Origin: Papio anubis
Lineage: Eukaryota > Chordata > Mammalia > Primates > Cercopithecidae
NCBI RefSeq assembly: GCF_008728515.1
Contig: NC_044996.1
Location: 130,790,923-130,854,922 of the forward strand
Direction of reading: 5' to 3'
Length of the DNA stretch: 64,000 bases
The number at the start of each line of letters is the position of its first letter. Positions within the stretch are counted from its first letter, which is position 1. This document shows, piece after piece, positions 32,111 to 42,799 of the stretch. A model generated the notes under the pieces. It was given only the letters and a program-made list of their open reading frames with translations. It did not search any database and was not told the DNA's origin. The translations under genes and the position numbers were made by a program.

Positions 32111-35100
32111 ATGACAGGATCAAATTCACATATAACAATACTAACTTTAAATGTAAATGGGCTAAATGCCCCAATTAAAAGACACAGAATGGCAAACTGG
32201 ATAAAGACCCAAGACCCATCAGTGTGCTGTCTTCAAGAGAACCATCTCATGTGCAAAGACACACATAGGCTCAAAATAAAGGGATGGAGGAAAATTTACT
32301 AAGCAAATGAAAAACAGAAAAAAAGCAGGGGTTGCAGTTGTAGTTTCTGACAAAACATACTTTAAACCCCCAAAGATCAAAAAAGACAAAGAAGGGCATT
32401 ATATAATGATAAAAGGTTCAATTCAACAAGAAAAGCTAACTATCCTAAATATATATGCACCCCAATATAAGAGCACTCAGATTCATAAAGCAAGTGCTTA
32501 AAGACCTACAAAGAGACTTAGCCTCCCACACAATAATAGTGGGAGACTTTAACACCCCACTGACAATATTAGACAGATCATCAAGGCAGAAAATTAACAA
32601 AGATATTCAGGACCTGAATTCAGGTCTGCATCAAGTGGTCTTGATAGATATCTACAGAACTTTCCACCCAAATTCAACAAAATATACATTCTTCTCATTG
32701 CCCACATGGCACTTACTCTAAAATTGATCACATGATCAGAAGTAAAATACTCCTTAGCAAATGCAAAAGAACTAAAATCATAACACACAGTCTATTGGTT
32801 CACAACATACTCAAGATTAAGAACTTTACTCAAAATGACACTGAACAACCTACTCCTGAATAACTCTTGGGTAAATAATGAAATTAATGCAGAAATAAAG
32901 AAGTTCTTTTAAACGAATAAGAACAAAGAGACAACATATCAGAATCTCTGGGATGCAGCTAAAGGAGTGTTAAGAAGAAAATGTATAGCACTAAATGCTC
33001 ACATCAAAAAGCTAGAAAGATCTCAAGTTAACAACCTAACATCTCAACTAAAAGAACTAGAGAACCAAGAGCAAGCAAACCCCAAAACTAGCAGAAGACA
33101 AGGAATAACCAAGATTAGAGCAGAACTGAAGGAGATAGAGACACTAAAACTCTTCAAAAATCAACCAATCCAGCTGGTTTTCTGAAAAAAATTAATAAAA
33201 CAGATGGACCACTAGCTAGACTAATACGGAAGAAAAGAGAGAAGACTCAAATAAACACAATCAGAAATGATAAGGAAGATATAACCAATGACTGCACAGA
33301 AATACAAATAACAATCAGAGAACATGACATACACCTCTATACACATAAACTAGAAAATCTAGATTAAATAAATTTCTGAACACATAACCCTTCCAAGACT
33401 GAACCAGAAAGAAATTGAATCTCTGAATAGACCAATAACGAGTTCTGAAATTGAGGCAGTGGTAAATATCCTACCAAGCAAAAAAAGCCCAGGACCAGAT
33501 GGATTCACAGCTGAATTCTACAAGAAGTACAAAGAAGATCTGGTACCATTTCTACTGAAACTATTCCAATAGATTGAAAAGGAGGGACTCCTCCCTAACT
33601 CACTCTATGAGGCCAGCATCATCCTGATACCAAATCCTGGAAGAGATACAACAACAAAAAGAAAACTTCAGGCCGATATCCTTGATGAACATCAAGGCAA
33701 AAATCCTCAATAAAACACTGACAAACTGAGTCCAGCAGCAGGTCAAAAAGTTTACCCACCATGATCTAGTCAGCTTCATCCCTGGGATGCAATGTTGATT
33801 CAACATATGCAAATAAATAAATGTGATTAATCACATAAACAGAACTCATGCCAAAAACCACATGACTATCTCAATAGATGCAGAAAAGGCCTTTGATAAA
33901 ATTCAACATCTTTCATGTTAAAAACTCAATAAACTAGGTATTGAAGGAAGATACCTCAAAATAATAAGAGCCAGATATGACAAACCCACACCCAATATCA
34001 TACCGAATGGGCAAAATCTGGAAGCATTCCCCTTGAGAAGCAGCACAAAACAAGGATGCCCTCTCTCATCACTCCTATTCAACATCATATTAGAAGTTCT
34101 GGCCAGGGCAATCAGGCAAGAGAAAGAAAGAAAGCATATTAAAATAGGAAGAGAAGAAGTCAAATTATCTTTATTTGCAGATGACATGATTTTGTATTTA
34201 GAAAACCCATTGTCTCAAAAGCTTCTTAAGCTGATAAGCAACTTCAGCAAAGTCTCAGGATATAAAATCAATGTGCAAAAATTGCCGGCAGTCTTATACA
34301 CCAACAACAGGCAAGCAGAGAGTCAAATAATGAATGAACGCCCATTCACAATTGCTACAAAAAGAATAAAATACCTATGAATACAGCTAACAAGGGAAGT
34401 GAAGGACCTTCTCAAGGAGGACTACAAACCACTGCTCAAAGAAATCAGAGAGGACACAAACAAATGGAGAAACACTCCATGCTCATGGATAGGAAAAATC
34501 AATATCATGAAAATGGCCATACTGCCCAAAGTAATTTATAGAATCAGTGCAATTCCCATTAAACTACCACTGACATTCTTCCCAGAATTAGAAAAAACTA
34601 CTTTAAAATTAATATGGAACCAAAAAAGAGCCCAAATAGCCAAGAACAAATCTGGAGTCATCACACTACCCAACTTCAAACTATACAAGCCTACAGTAAT
34701 CAAAACAGCATGGTACTGGTATAAGAACAGACATATAGTCCAATGGAACAGAATAGAGAACTCAGACATAAGACTGCACACCTACAACCATCTGATCTTC
34801 AGCAAATCTGACAAAAACAAGCAATAGGGAAAGGACTCTATTTAATAAGTGGTGCTGGGAGTGCTGGCTAGCCATATGCAGAAAATGAAACTGGACTCCT
34901 TCCTTGCACCATATACAAAAATTAAATCAAGATGGATTAAAGATTTAAATGTAAAATCCAAAACTATAAAATTCCTGGAAAAAAATCTAAGAAATACCGT
35001 TCAGGACGCAGGCACAGGCAAAGATTTCATGATGAAATTGCCCAAAGCAATAGCAACAAAAGCAAAAATTGACAAATGAGATCTAATTAAAGAGCTTCTG

Positions 35101-35970
35101 CACAGCAAAAGAAACTATCAAGAGAGTAAATAGACAACCTACAGAGTGGGAGAAATTTTTTGCAATCTCACCATCTGACAAAGGTCTGATATCCAGAGTC
35201 TACAAAGAACTTAAACAAATTTGCAAGAAAAAAAAACCGTTAAAAAGTGGACAAAGGATATGAATAGACACTGCTCAAAAGAAGACATACATGGGGCCAA
35301 AAAACATATTAATAAAAACTCAATGTCACTGATCATTAGAGAAATGAAAAATCAAAACCACAATGAGATACCATCTCACACCAGTCAGAATGGCTATTAT
35401 TAAAAAGTCAAAAAACAACAGATGCTGACAAGGTTGTGGAGAGAAAGGAATGCTTTTACACTGTTGGGAGTGTAAATTAGTTCAACCATTATGGAAGACA
35501 GTATAGTGATTCATCAAAGACCTAGAGGCAGAAATACCATTAGACCCAGCAATCCCATTACTGGGCATAGACAGAAAGGAATATATATCACTGTATTATA
35601 AAGATACATGCACATGTATGTTCATTGCAGCAGTATTCTCAACAGCAAAGACATGGCATCAACCCAAATGCCCATCAAGGAGACTGGATAAAAAAAATGT
35701 GGTGTATATACACCGTGGGGTATGCAGCCATAAAAAGGAACAAGATCATGTCCTTTTCAGGGATATGGATGGAGTTGGAAGCCATTATCCTCTGCAAACT
35801 AATGCAGGAACAAAAATTCAAACACTGCATGTTCTCACTTATAAGTGGGAGTTGAATGACAAGAACACATGGATACATGAAGATGGGGAACAACACACAC
35901 TAGGGCCTGATTGGGTGGGGGTTGGGGGAGGGAGAACATCAGGAAAAATAGCTAATGAATGCTGGGCTTA
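32111..35970 (+). pseudogene. L1 ORF2 pseudogene (endonuclease / reverse transcriptase)
   Basis: It opens at 32111 with the apurinic-endonuclease start 'TLNVNGLNAP' (Asn of the active site visible), but stops after about 63 codons and continues in other frames (32307-32501, 32455-32721). The reverse transcriptase region is clearest at 34033-34380, including 'RQGCPLS'-like text and the catalytic Phe-Ala-Asp-Asp at 34174-34185. Later frames run 34399-34827, 34849-35079 and 35618-35971. Many internal stops: a dead copy. Confidence 0.88.
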
Positions 35971-36110
35971 ATACCTAGGTGATGGGATGATATGTGCAGC
36001 AAACCACCATGGCACACATTTACCTATGTAACAAACCTGCACATCCTGCACACGTACCCCTGGACTTATAAGTTGAAGAAAATTTAAAAAAACGAAAAAT
36101 AAAGATGAAT

Positions 36111-36616
36111 TATTGAAAACACATATATCCAGTTAGTTTTATACATTGGCCTAATGATGTATTCTTCAACTGGCCTACAGTGACAACTGCTATTCAAATG
36201 TTTGCCTTAAGAAATTTACCCATTATTAGAATTATATTAATATGAAGTTTCGTTAAGTCAATAGGATTTTGCTTCACTTTACTATTAACTCTAAATTTTG
36301 TAATTTTTTGAAGGAAGAACACATATTTGATTCATCCCTCATATTATTTCCGGGTGCTTACTAATTTATTTAATAGCTGAATGAATTTCTTATACATGTT
36401 AGTTTTTCCCAAAACACCTGGCACTCTGAAGCACTCAATAACATTTTGTTGAATGAACAAATAAATGTATGAATATATGAATGTAGAATGAATAAATCAA
36501 AGAGCATAGACTAGATCAATGAACTAAATGTTTTCATAGTAGAAATTTCCTGAATACCAGAGAATTACAGCAATCTGTTTTGTCAGTATAACAAATAGTG
36601 GGTTTATATCTCTCTT
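36111..36616. other. Unassigned AT-rich sequence
   Basis: Nothing identifiable. A few 'gaatgaa' units occur at 36425-36500. Confidence 0.5.
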
Positions 36617-36619
36617 AAG

Positions 36620-36832
36620 CAGCGTTTCTCAGCCTTGGCACTGATGACATTTTGGGCTGGATAATTATTTGATGTGGGGGCAGTGTAGGATGTTTAGCAG
36701 CATCCTTGGTGTCAACCCAATGGCTGCCAGTAGTACCTGCCCCTAGTGGTGACAACCAAAAATGTTTTTATAAGTTGCTAAGTGTACCCTGGGAGAGGGG
36801 GGAGAAATAGCCCCCATTTAAGAAGCACTGCT
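36620..36832. mobile_element. hAT-type MER element copy 2
   Basis: 'gcagcgtttctcagccttggcactgatgacattttgggctggataatt', 'taggatgtttagcagcatccttgg' and 'gacaaccaaaaatgtttt' match copy 1 at 24347-24562 module by module. It is non-coding. Confidence 0.7.
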
Positions 36833-37365
36833 CTTGAGATCCTTTGGTTACCCGTTTTTCCTTTCTTCTCTCCAGCTACATGTTTAATAATGTGTAAATC
36901 ATTTTTAAACGTCTTTTCATTTCTCCAGCGGCAGAGTGGACACTGCCTGATCTCTCAGTTGTGTAATGTGCATTTGCCATTTTCATGTTTGCTTGAGGAA
37001 CTGTGGGACCGTCTATTTACAGTAGACATCACTTGCCTGTCATCAGCATTTTTAGGCTGAATCAAGCTGTCAGGCTTTGTTATGTTGAAGCTGCTGTTGC
37101 CAACTCCAGCAAGTAAGAACAACAAAAAATGCCTTCTGACTTCCCTAACGAGAAGTCCTGTTTGACAGATTTCATTCAATTAAATAGATGCTGAGGCATT
37201 TCATTAATAAGTGACGAACTTAACTGTCATTTCTGAGCTATCTTCTTACTCTTCAACTGGAGAACGGAGTTTGCTCCTTTAATGGTGGAACTGTTCTTGA
37301 TGATTGTATCTCATAAAAAAAGACAAGCTGGCTGGCCAAGATAATGGGTAGACAGTTACATATTT
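36833..37365. other. Unassigned, possible conserved non-coding block
   Basis: 36850-37340 has balanced composition, no repeat signature and no CpG decay pattern typical of Alu or L1. A polypyrimidine-CAG ('catttctccag' ending at 36928) resembles a splice acceptor, but no exon-like frame with a donor follows. Function unknown. Confidence 0.35.
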
Positions 37366-38072
37366 TATTGGTCCTCTCTTACTGTGTAACAAATTACTCC
37401 CTAAAAAAGTGGGCTTAAATGACAAGTATGTATTATTTCACTCTCTGGGTGGGGCAGGAATTTGGGAGCAGCTTCCATAGGAGGCTGTGATTTAGGGTCT
37501 CCTAAAGTTGCAATTAAAATGTCAGCTGCAGTTGCAGATCAGATGATTTGACTGAAGCAGGGCTTGAGGAAGCTGGGTCACTCTCATGGCCCCTGGCAGG
37601 TAGGGTTACCAAATTATGGGAAACAGACACAGAATCAAACCTCAGGATGCCCAGTTAAATTTGAATTTCAGATAGACAATGAAAAATTTTGTAATATAAG
37701 TATGTCCCATGCAATATTTGAGACATACTTATGCTAAATGATTACTCATTATTCATCTGAAATTCAAATTTAACTGGAATTCTGTATTTTATCTGGCAAC
37801 CTTATTGGCACTGGCAGTTGGTCTGAGTTCCTTGCCACATGGGGCGCTCCAAAGGGCTATTTAAAAGTCCTCATGGCATGGCAGCTAGCCTTCCTGAGAA
37901 CTGGTGACAAATAGGTGAACATTGCATTGTCTTTTAGGATCTAGCCTCAGAAGTCACATGCCATTACTTCTGCCATACTTTACTGATCACATAAACCAAC
38001 CATGATACAATGTGAGAGGAGATTATACAAAGGTATGATCATTGGGTACCATCTTGGAGGCTGGCTCCCACA
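37366..38072 (-). mobile_element. MLT1-like LTR, minus strand, containing a palindromic MITE
   Basis: 'tactgtgtaacaaattactccctaaaaaagtgggcttaaatgac', 'gagttccttgccacatggggc', 'tcagaagtcacatgccatta' and 'gtaccatcttggaggctggc' are the reverse complement of the family seen in the plus orientation at 38104-38730 and in the minus orientation at 57027-57500. A MER53-like element (37601-37804) splits it. Confidence 0.65.
37601..37804. mobile_element. MER53-like palindromic MITE
   Basis: The ends are inverted: 'tagggttaccaaattatggg' at the left and 'atctggcaacctta' at the right. The inner arms 'gttaaatttgaatttcagata' and 'catctgaaattcaaatttaac' are near-perfect complements around the 'tatgtccca...gagacata' centre. 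Flanking TA may be the target duplication. About 204 bases, no coding capacity. The name is from memory. Confidence 0.7.
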
Positions 38073-38103
38073 TCTGTGTTTTTGGATTTTTTTTACTCTT
38101 TTG

Positions 38104-38730
38104 TGGTTGGCAGAATTCTAAGAGAACCCCAAATGAGTTATGCCCTTGTATAATATCCTCCCCTTGAAGGAGAGCCTTGGACTTGCTTCTTGCTTCTCGC
38201 ATGTCTTATTCTAGCCAATAGAATGTGAAAAAGGTGATGAGATATTAATCCCCTGAGTAGGTTAACTTATAGGGCAGAGATGATAGGACGTCATTGTCAT
38301 AATTAATTCTGTTACATAAGTCCCTTTTAGCTGACTAGAGCAACAGACACTCCCTTGCTGGCCTTGAAGAAGCTACCACGTTGAGAAGCCTGTGAGAGGG
38401 ACTGTGAGAAGGAATAGGAGCAGACTCTAGGAGCAGAGAATGGCCCTCAGCAGGCAGCAAGCAAGAAAGCAGGGATCTCAGTCATACAGTGGCAAGTAAC
38501 AGTATGCCAAGGTAGACCAACAACAACCGCATGAGCCTGAGACCCTGAGACTCCTAAAAGAAATGCAGCCCAAGTGACACCTTAATTGCAGCCTTGGGAG
38601 ACACCAAAACAGAGACCCAGCTGATCTGTCTGGATTTATGAAACACAGAAACTATGAGATGATAAATATGTGCTGTTTAAAGCTGCTAAATTTGTAGTAA
38701 TTTGTTGCACAGCAATAGATAACTAGTTCA
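38104..38730 (+). mobile_element. MLT1-like LTR, plus strand
   Basis: It runs from 'tggttggcagaattctaagagaaccccaaatgagttatgcccttgtataatatcctccccttgaa' through 'gccaatagaatgtgaaaaaggtgatgagat' to 'gctgctaaatttgtagtaatttgttgcacagcaatagataacta'. Near full length. It is a head-to-head neighbour of the minus-strand copy ending at 38072. Confidence 0.75.
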
Positions 38731-39079
38731 CCCTTCTATCTTTTGCACTGCACCAGGGCTGATAGTCTACCCTTGGGGAGTGTTATTAAATCTTACTCCC
38801 TTCGCATGCCCTCTATTAAAAGTTGTGCACTTTCACAATGTGCCTGAAAAGATATATAAAGCCAATTTGCAAAACTTGATTCAACAACTATTTGTAATTA
38901 AATGTGAAGAGTTGTTAAGATAGGAGAACAATGGGGAACTTTGAACGCACAGCATGATGAACTAAAATAGTTTAAGAGTTTAGAGAAGAACTTCTGGAAG
39001 AAGTGATACTGAAAGTTGTAGGAGCAAGCATTAGCTAGGCAAAAGTGGATGCTGAGTAAGAAGGCAGATAATTTTTTAA
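38731..39079. other. Unassigned sequence
   Basis: No repeat or gene recognised. Confidence 0.5.
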
Positions 39080-39598
39080 AGTGTAAACTATCATGATATG
39101 ACTTAACAGAATAGTGCATAAATTTTAACTGTGCAGCTTGACAAATTTTTACAAAGCAAACACCCATATAACTATACAGATCAAGAAGCAGAGTTATAAG
39201 CTTCCTAGAAGCTCCCTTGTGACCCACCCTCCTTTTCTGCAACGGTAACCCTGTCCTGATTTGCAACACCATAGTTTAGTTTTGACTATCTTTGTACTTT
39301 ATGTACTTGGAATAATATACTATGAGTTCCTCTGTACCTGCCTTTCCCCCGCGATGCTAAGTTTGTGAGATTCATTCGTCTGGTTGCATATAGCCGTGGC
39401 TACTTTTATTTTGTGACTGTATAGTATTCCCTTTTAGAAGATACCACATTTATTTTATTGTGAGTGATCTGGATTTTTCCCATTTGGGACTATTACATAT
39501 AGTGTTGCTGTGAACATCCTTGTACATTACTTTGGTGAACAGTGGTATATTTTGAGTAGATATTTAGGAGTGGAAGTGGGTCATAGGATCAAGGCACT
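39080..39598 (-). mobile_element. L1M-type 3' fragment, minus strand
   Basis: 'gcagcttgacaaatttttacaaagcaaacacccatataac', 'ttcattcgtctggttgcatatagc', 'agtattcccttttagaag' and 'gtgttgctgtgaacatccttgtacat' follow the reverse complement of an old L1M ORF2 end and 3' UTR. Confidence 0.75.
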
Positions 39599-39609
39599 GG
39601 ACTTTTGTA

Positions 39610-39805
39610 ATCAAGATGGGGGCAATCTAAAATAGCTAATGGAGAGCTAAGCAATCTAGCACCAGCCTACCTTTCCAAGCTCAGTTTAGATCATTCTCTG
39701 AAGTACAAATGTTCGGAGGAGACAGTAGTCTAAAAATGGAAGTTGGAAAGGTAGGTCAGTACTAGATTGCTCACTGCTCCACAAGCCACATTAGAATCTG
39801 GACAT
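39610..39805. repeat. Long imperfect inverted repeat (hairpin)
   Basis: 39641-39678 and the reverse complement of 39743-39780 agree at 30 of 38 positions, including 'GCAATCTAG' and 'CCTACCTTTCCAA'. The similarity continues inward (TTTAGA...TCT against its complement) and more weakly outward. The loop is about 20-60 bases. It could be a MITE relic, an inverted duplication of L2-like text, or a transcribed hairpin. I cannot decide. Confidence 0.7.
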
Positions 39806-40224
39806 TATGCTGAGAACTTATTAAAGAGTTAAAGTAAATAAAATCAAATATCAAAATTCATTTAAAATATATCTACCTGGTTACATTTTGGAAAACGAAT
39901 TGGAAGGAGGCGAGCCTGATACAGGGAGAAAAGTTGACTGCTGTTATAGTAGTTGTGAACCACAAAAATATTTGATCTTCTAAAGGTTTATTGAGTCTGG
40001 TATTGATGTTGGTTTCTGAAGTAAAGGACCTTGCATTTAATTGTTGTCTTTTCCTGGATCAGTCAGAGGACTTAGCTGCCGTTTTCCTTGGGAGAAGTGT
40101 GGAGGTTTGTAGATTCGCTGGCTTGCTTTAGTTGGCTATCATGCACACCTGTTGTAGTTGTGTGCCTGTTTTCTTTGCAGTTGTGTGCCACTGTAAAGAA
40201 AACAGGAGAAGCATGAGGGCCACA
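39806..40224. other. Unassigned sequence
   Basis: No recognised repeat. 'gttgtagttgtgtgcctgttttctttgcagttgtgtgcc' contains a local imperfect duplication near 40150-40190. Confidence 0.5.
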
Positions 40225-40790
40225 GTGGTCTGACTGTGTCCCTGAAAATTCATATATTAAAATGTAGTTGCCAAGGTAGCAGCATTAAGAGTTGGGGCCT
40301 GGCCCAGTACAGTGGCTTATGCTTGTAATCTCAACACTGTGGGAGGCTGAGGTGCGAGGATTGCTTGAGCCCAGGATTCTGAGATCAGCCTGGGAAACAG
40401 AGAGACCTGTCTCTACAAAAAATAAAATAAAATAAAGAGTTGGGGCCTTTAAGAGATGATTAAGTCATAAGGGCAGCACCCTCATGGATGGGATTAGGTC
40501 CCTTACAAACAAGCTTGAGGGAGTGGGTTTATTTCCTCCCATCTCTTCTGCCATGTGTCGACATAGCATTCATCCCTTTTGCCCATCTGCCTTCCACCAT
40601 GTGAAGATGCAGCAACAAGGTGCCCTCTTGGAAGAAAGGAACAGATCCTTAGCAGACAGTGAACCTACTGGCACCTTGATCTTGGACTTTTTAGCCTCTA
40701 GAACTGCGAGAAAATAAATTTCTGTTCTTTATAAATGACCCAATCTGTGGTGTTTCATTATAGCAGCAGAAATGGACTCAGATGGACTCC
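40225..40790 (+). mobile_element. MLT2-type (ERVL) LTR, plus strand, split by an Alu monomer
   Basis: 'gactgtgtccctgaaaattcatatattaaaatgtagttg', 'gcagcaccctcatggatgggattaggtcccttac', 'cttccaccatgtgaagatgcagcaacaaggtgccctcttgg', 'ggcaccttgatcttggactttttagcctctagaactgcgagaaaataaatttctgttctttataa' is the ERVL MLT2 LTR order. The insert at 40301-40434 duplicated 14 bases of it. Confidence 0.75.
40301..40434 (+). mobile_element. Free left Alu monomer (FLAM_C-like)
   Basis: 134 bases from 'ggcccagtacagtggcttatgcttgtaat' to 'gtctctacaaaaaataaaataa'. It is flanked by the perfect 14-base duplication AAGAGTTGGGGCCT (40287-40300 and 40435-40448). No right monomer ever existed at this site, because the tail directly follows the left monomer. 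Confidence 0.9.
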
Positions 40791-41430
40791 ACCTAACCTC
40801 CATTTCCATTCTCCCTACTCTATTTTTATACATTGAGAAGGCAGTATTCTTTTCCCACTTACACCTACAACCACAGAGATCACCCTTGGAGCCCTAGAGC
40901 CTCTGAGACTGTTGTCTGTTCTATCAAAATTATAATCACTTTTCTGGAAAGTGATGACACTTGTGGGCTGAATGGACTCACTTTCCTTGGGGCTGGTCAA
41001 AGAAGCAATTGTTTCTTAGTGTTCTAAAAGTTCAGCCTTTGCCCAGATGTCGCAGTCATACTGCTAATCCATTGTCTACACCCTTCCCTGATCTGCAGGT
41101 GTTCAAGGACTAGGACTCCCCTCAAACCTGTTCCTGGTACATCACTCAATTTGGGTAACACTGCCATCTACTTCTACCAGCACTGTGTTCCCAGTCCTTT
41201 GTAATCTTTCATTCCTATACCCAATCATGAAATGCTATACATTCTGTTTGAAGATTCTATCTTATGCCATCCTCTTTTCTCTACCCCCTCTGCCTTAACT
41301 AAAACTCATCACCTCTGGAATCATTTGCAACTGACCTCCCTGCCAGTATTTCCCTTGTCCAATTCATCTTAAAAATATCCAGATTCTTTCTCAAATATTA
41401 AACTTGTATGTTAATCCTAAAAATCTTTTA
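40791..41430. other. Unassigned sequence
   Basis: C/T-rich, unique-looking, no gene found. Faint L2-like wording occurs at 41270-41400. Confidence 0.45.
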
Positions 41431-41566
41431 GGTGGGGCATGGTGGGTCATGCCTGTAATCCCAGCACTTTACGAGGCCAAGGCGAGATTGCTTGAGCCTA
41501 GGAATTTGAGATCAGCCTGGGCAACATGGTGAGACCCTGTCTCTACAAAATAAACCTTTAAAAATT
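41431..41566 (+). mobile_element. Free left Alu monomer (FLAM_C-like)
   Basis: 'ggtggggcatggtgggtcatgcctgtaatcccagcactttacgaggccaagg' to 'gtgagaccctgtctctacaaaataaa'. A single monomer with an A-rich tail. Confidence 0.8.
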
Positions 41567-41647
41567 ACCTCTATAGGGATAAAATTCAGTCTTTCCTTAG
41601 GAGAACTGACCTATGTTTTTGTTCTATTTATAGTTTTAATTTTTTTT

Positions 41648-41708
41648 TTTTTTGGTGAAGTAAAATTTATATACGATTTATCACTTTAAAGTATATAATT
41701 CAGTGTTT
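41648..41708 (-). mobile_element. L1M 3' fragment cut by an Alu
   Basis: 'aaaatttatatacgatttatcactttaaagtatataattcagtg' is the reverse complement of an L1M 3' UTR. It is interrupted at once by the Alu. Confidence 0.6.
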
Positions 41709-41999
41709 TTCTTTTTGAGACAGAGACTCACCCTGTCACTCAGGTTGGAGTGCAGTGGCGCAATCTCGGCTCACCGAAACCTCGGCCTCCCGGGTTCAAG
41801 CGATTCTCCTGCCTCAGCCTTCTGTGTAGTAGGGATTACAAGTTCACGCTACCACGCCCAGCTAATTTTTTTGTATTTCTAGTAGAGACAGGGTTTCACC
41901 ATATTGGCCAGGGTGGTCTTGAACTCCTGACCTCAATTGATCTACCCACCTTGGCCTCCCAAAGTGCTGGGATTACAAGCATGAGCCACCGCACCTGAC
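41709..41999 (-). mobile_element. AluS-type element, minus strand
   Basis: 'gagacagagactcaccctgtcactcagg' to 'gagccaccgcacctgac'. Full length, moderately diverged. Confidence 0.92.
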
Positions 42000-42019
42000 T
42001 GGCTTTTTTTTTTTTTTTA

Positions 42020-42508
42020 AACTTGTTTTAAATTGACAAATAATATTGTATATATTTCTGGAGTACTGTGTGATATTTTGACATGTATATACATTGTATA
42101 ATGATCAAATCAGTGTATTTAGCATATCTATCACCTCATACATTTATCATTTCTTAATCAATTTTGAAACATACAATAGTGTTAATCATAGTCACTCTAC
42201 TGTGCACTAGAATGCCACAACTTATTTCTCCTAACTATAACTTTGAACCTGTTGACCTGTTTCTCCTAATCATCCTTTCCCCACTACCCTTCAAGCCTCT
42301 GATAACCACTATTCTACTCTCCACTTCTATGAGATCAATGTTTTTAGATTCCACATATGAGTGAGATCATTTGGTATTTGTCTTTCTGTGCCTGGTTTAT
42401 TCCATTTCGCATTATGTCCCCTAGGTTTATCCATGTTGTTGCAAATGTCAAGATTTCATTGATTTTTATGGCTGAATAGCATTCCACTGTGTATATTTAC
42501 CACATTTT
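42020..42508 (-). mobile_element. L1MA 3' end (distal part of a broken minus-strand L1)
   Basis: 'tttaaattgacaaataatattgtatatatttctggag' to 'tggctgaatagcattccactgtgtatatttaccacattttcttt' is the reverse complement of the L1MA ORF2 end and 3' UTR. The same element continues at 45310 ('ccattcaactgttgatgggc'). The DNA between is therefore an insertion. Confidence 0.85.
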
Positions 42509-42799
42509 CTTTCTTTATTTAAGGCTAATATTGTTATGTGTGAATTTGATCCTGTCATTATGATGTTTGCTGGTTATTTTGTCGTTACTTAATGCAGTTT
42601 CTTCATAGTGTCGATGGTCTTTACAATTTGGTATGTTTTTATAGTGACTTGTACCAGTTGTTCCTTTCCATGTTTAGTGCTTCCTTCAGGAGCTCTTGTA
42701 AGGCAGGCCTGGTGGTGACAAAATCTCTCAGCATTTGCTTGTCTGTAAAGGATTTTATTTCTCCTTTGCTTATGAAGCTTAGTTTGGCTGGATATGAGG
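42509..42799 (-). mobile_element. L1 ORF1 end / ORF2 start segment A (nested)
   Basis: In reverse complement: the ORF1 3' end ('ccagccaaactaagcttcataagc', 'tcctgaaggaagcactaaacatgg'), the inter-ORF spacer and the ORF2 start ('atgacaggatcaaattcacac'). It stops about 13 codons into ORF2 and is followed by A-rich sequence (TTTCTTTCTTTATTTAA on this strand). Early polyadenylation inside ORF2 would explain that end. Confidence 0.7.

Larger units (their letters stand above)
29601..36105 (+). mobile_element. Full-length, inactive L1 (older L1PA/L1PB grade)
   Basis: About 6.5 kb. It starts 'gttggcatccaagatggcc' (promoter end of primate L1) and ends 'aacaaacctgcacatcctgcacacgtacccctgg...' with an A-rich tail. 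The order is 5' UTR 29601-31005, ORF1 31006-32057, a short inter-ORF spacer, ORF2 32111-35970, 3' UTR. Both ORFs carry several stops and frameshifts, so it cannot move itself. Candidate A-rich target duplications (gaaaaata at both ends) are short and not decisive. It is the only L1 here with both ends. Confidence 0.93.

Noticed and set aside
36918..36928. Splice acceptor-like polypyrimidine-CAG
   Set aside because: No matching donor or protein-like exon follows. Such motifs are frequent by chance.
38898..39272. 124-codon minus-strand frame
   Set aside because: It overlaps an L1M fragment at its high-coordinate end and has no family signature. No splice sites or neighbouring exons were seen.
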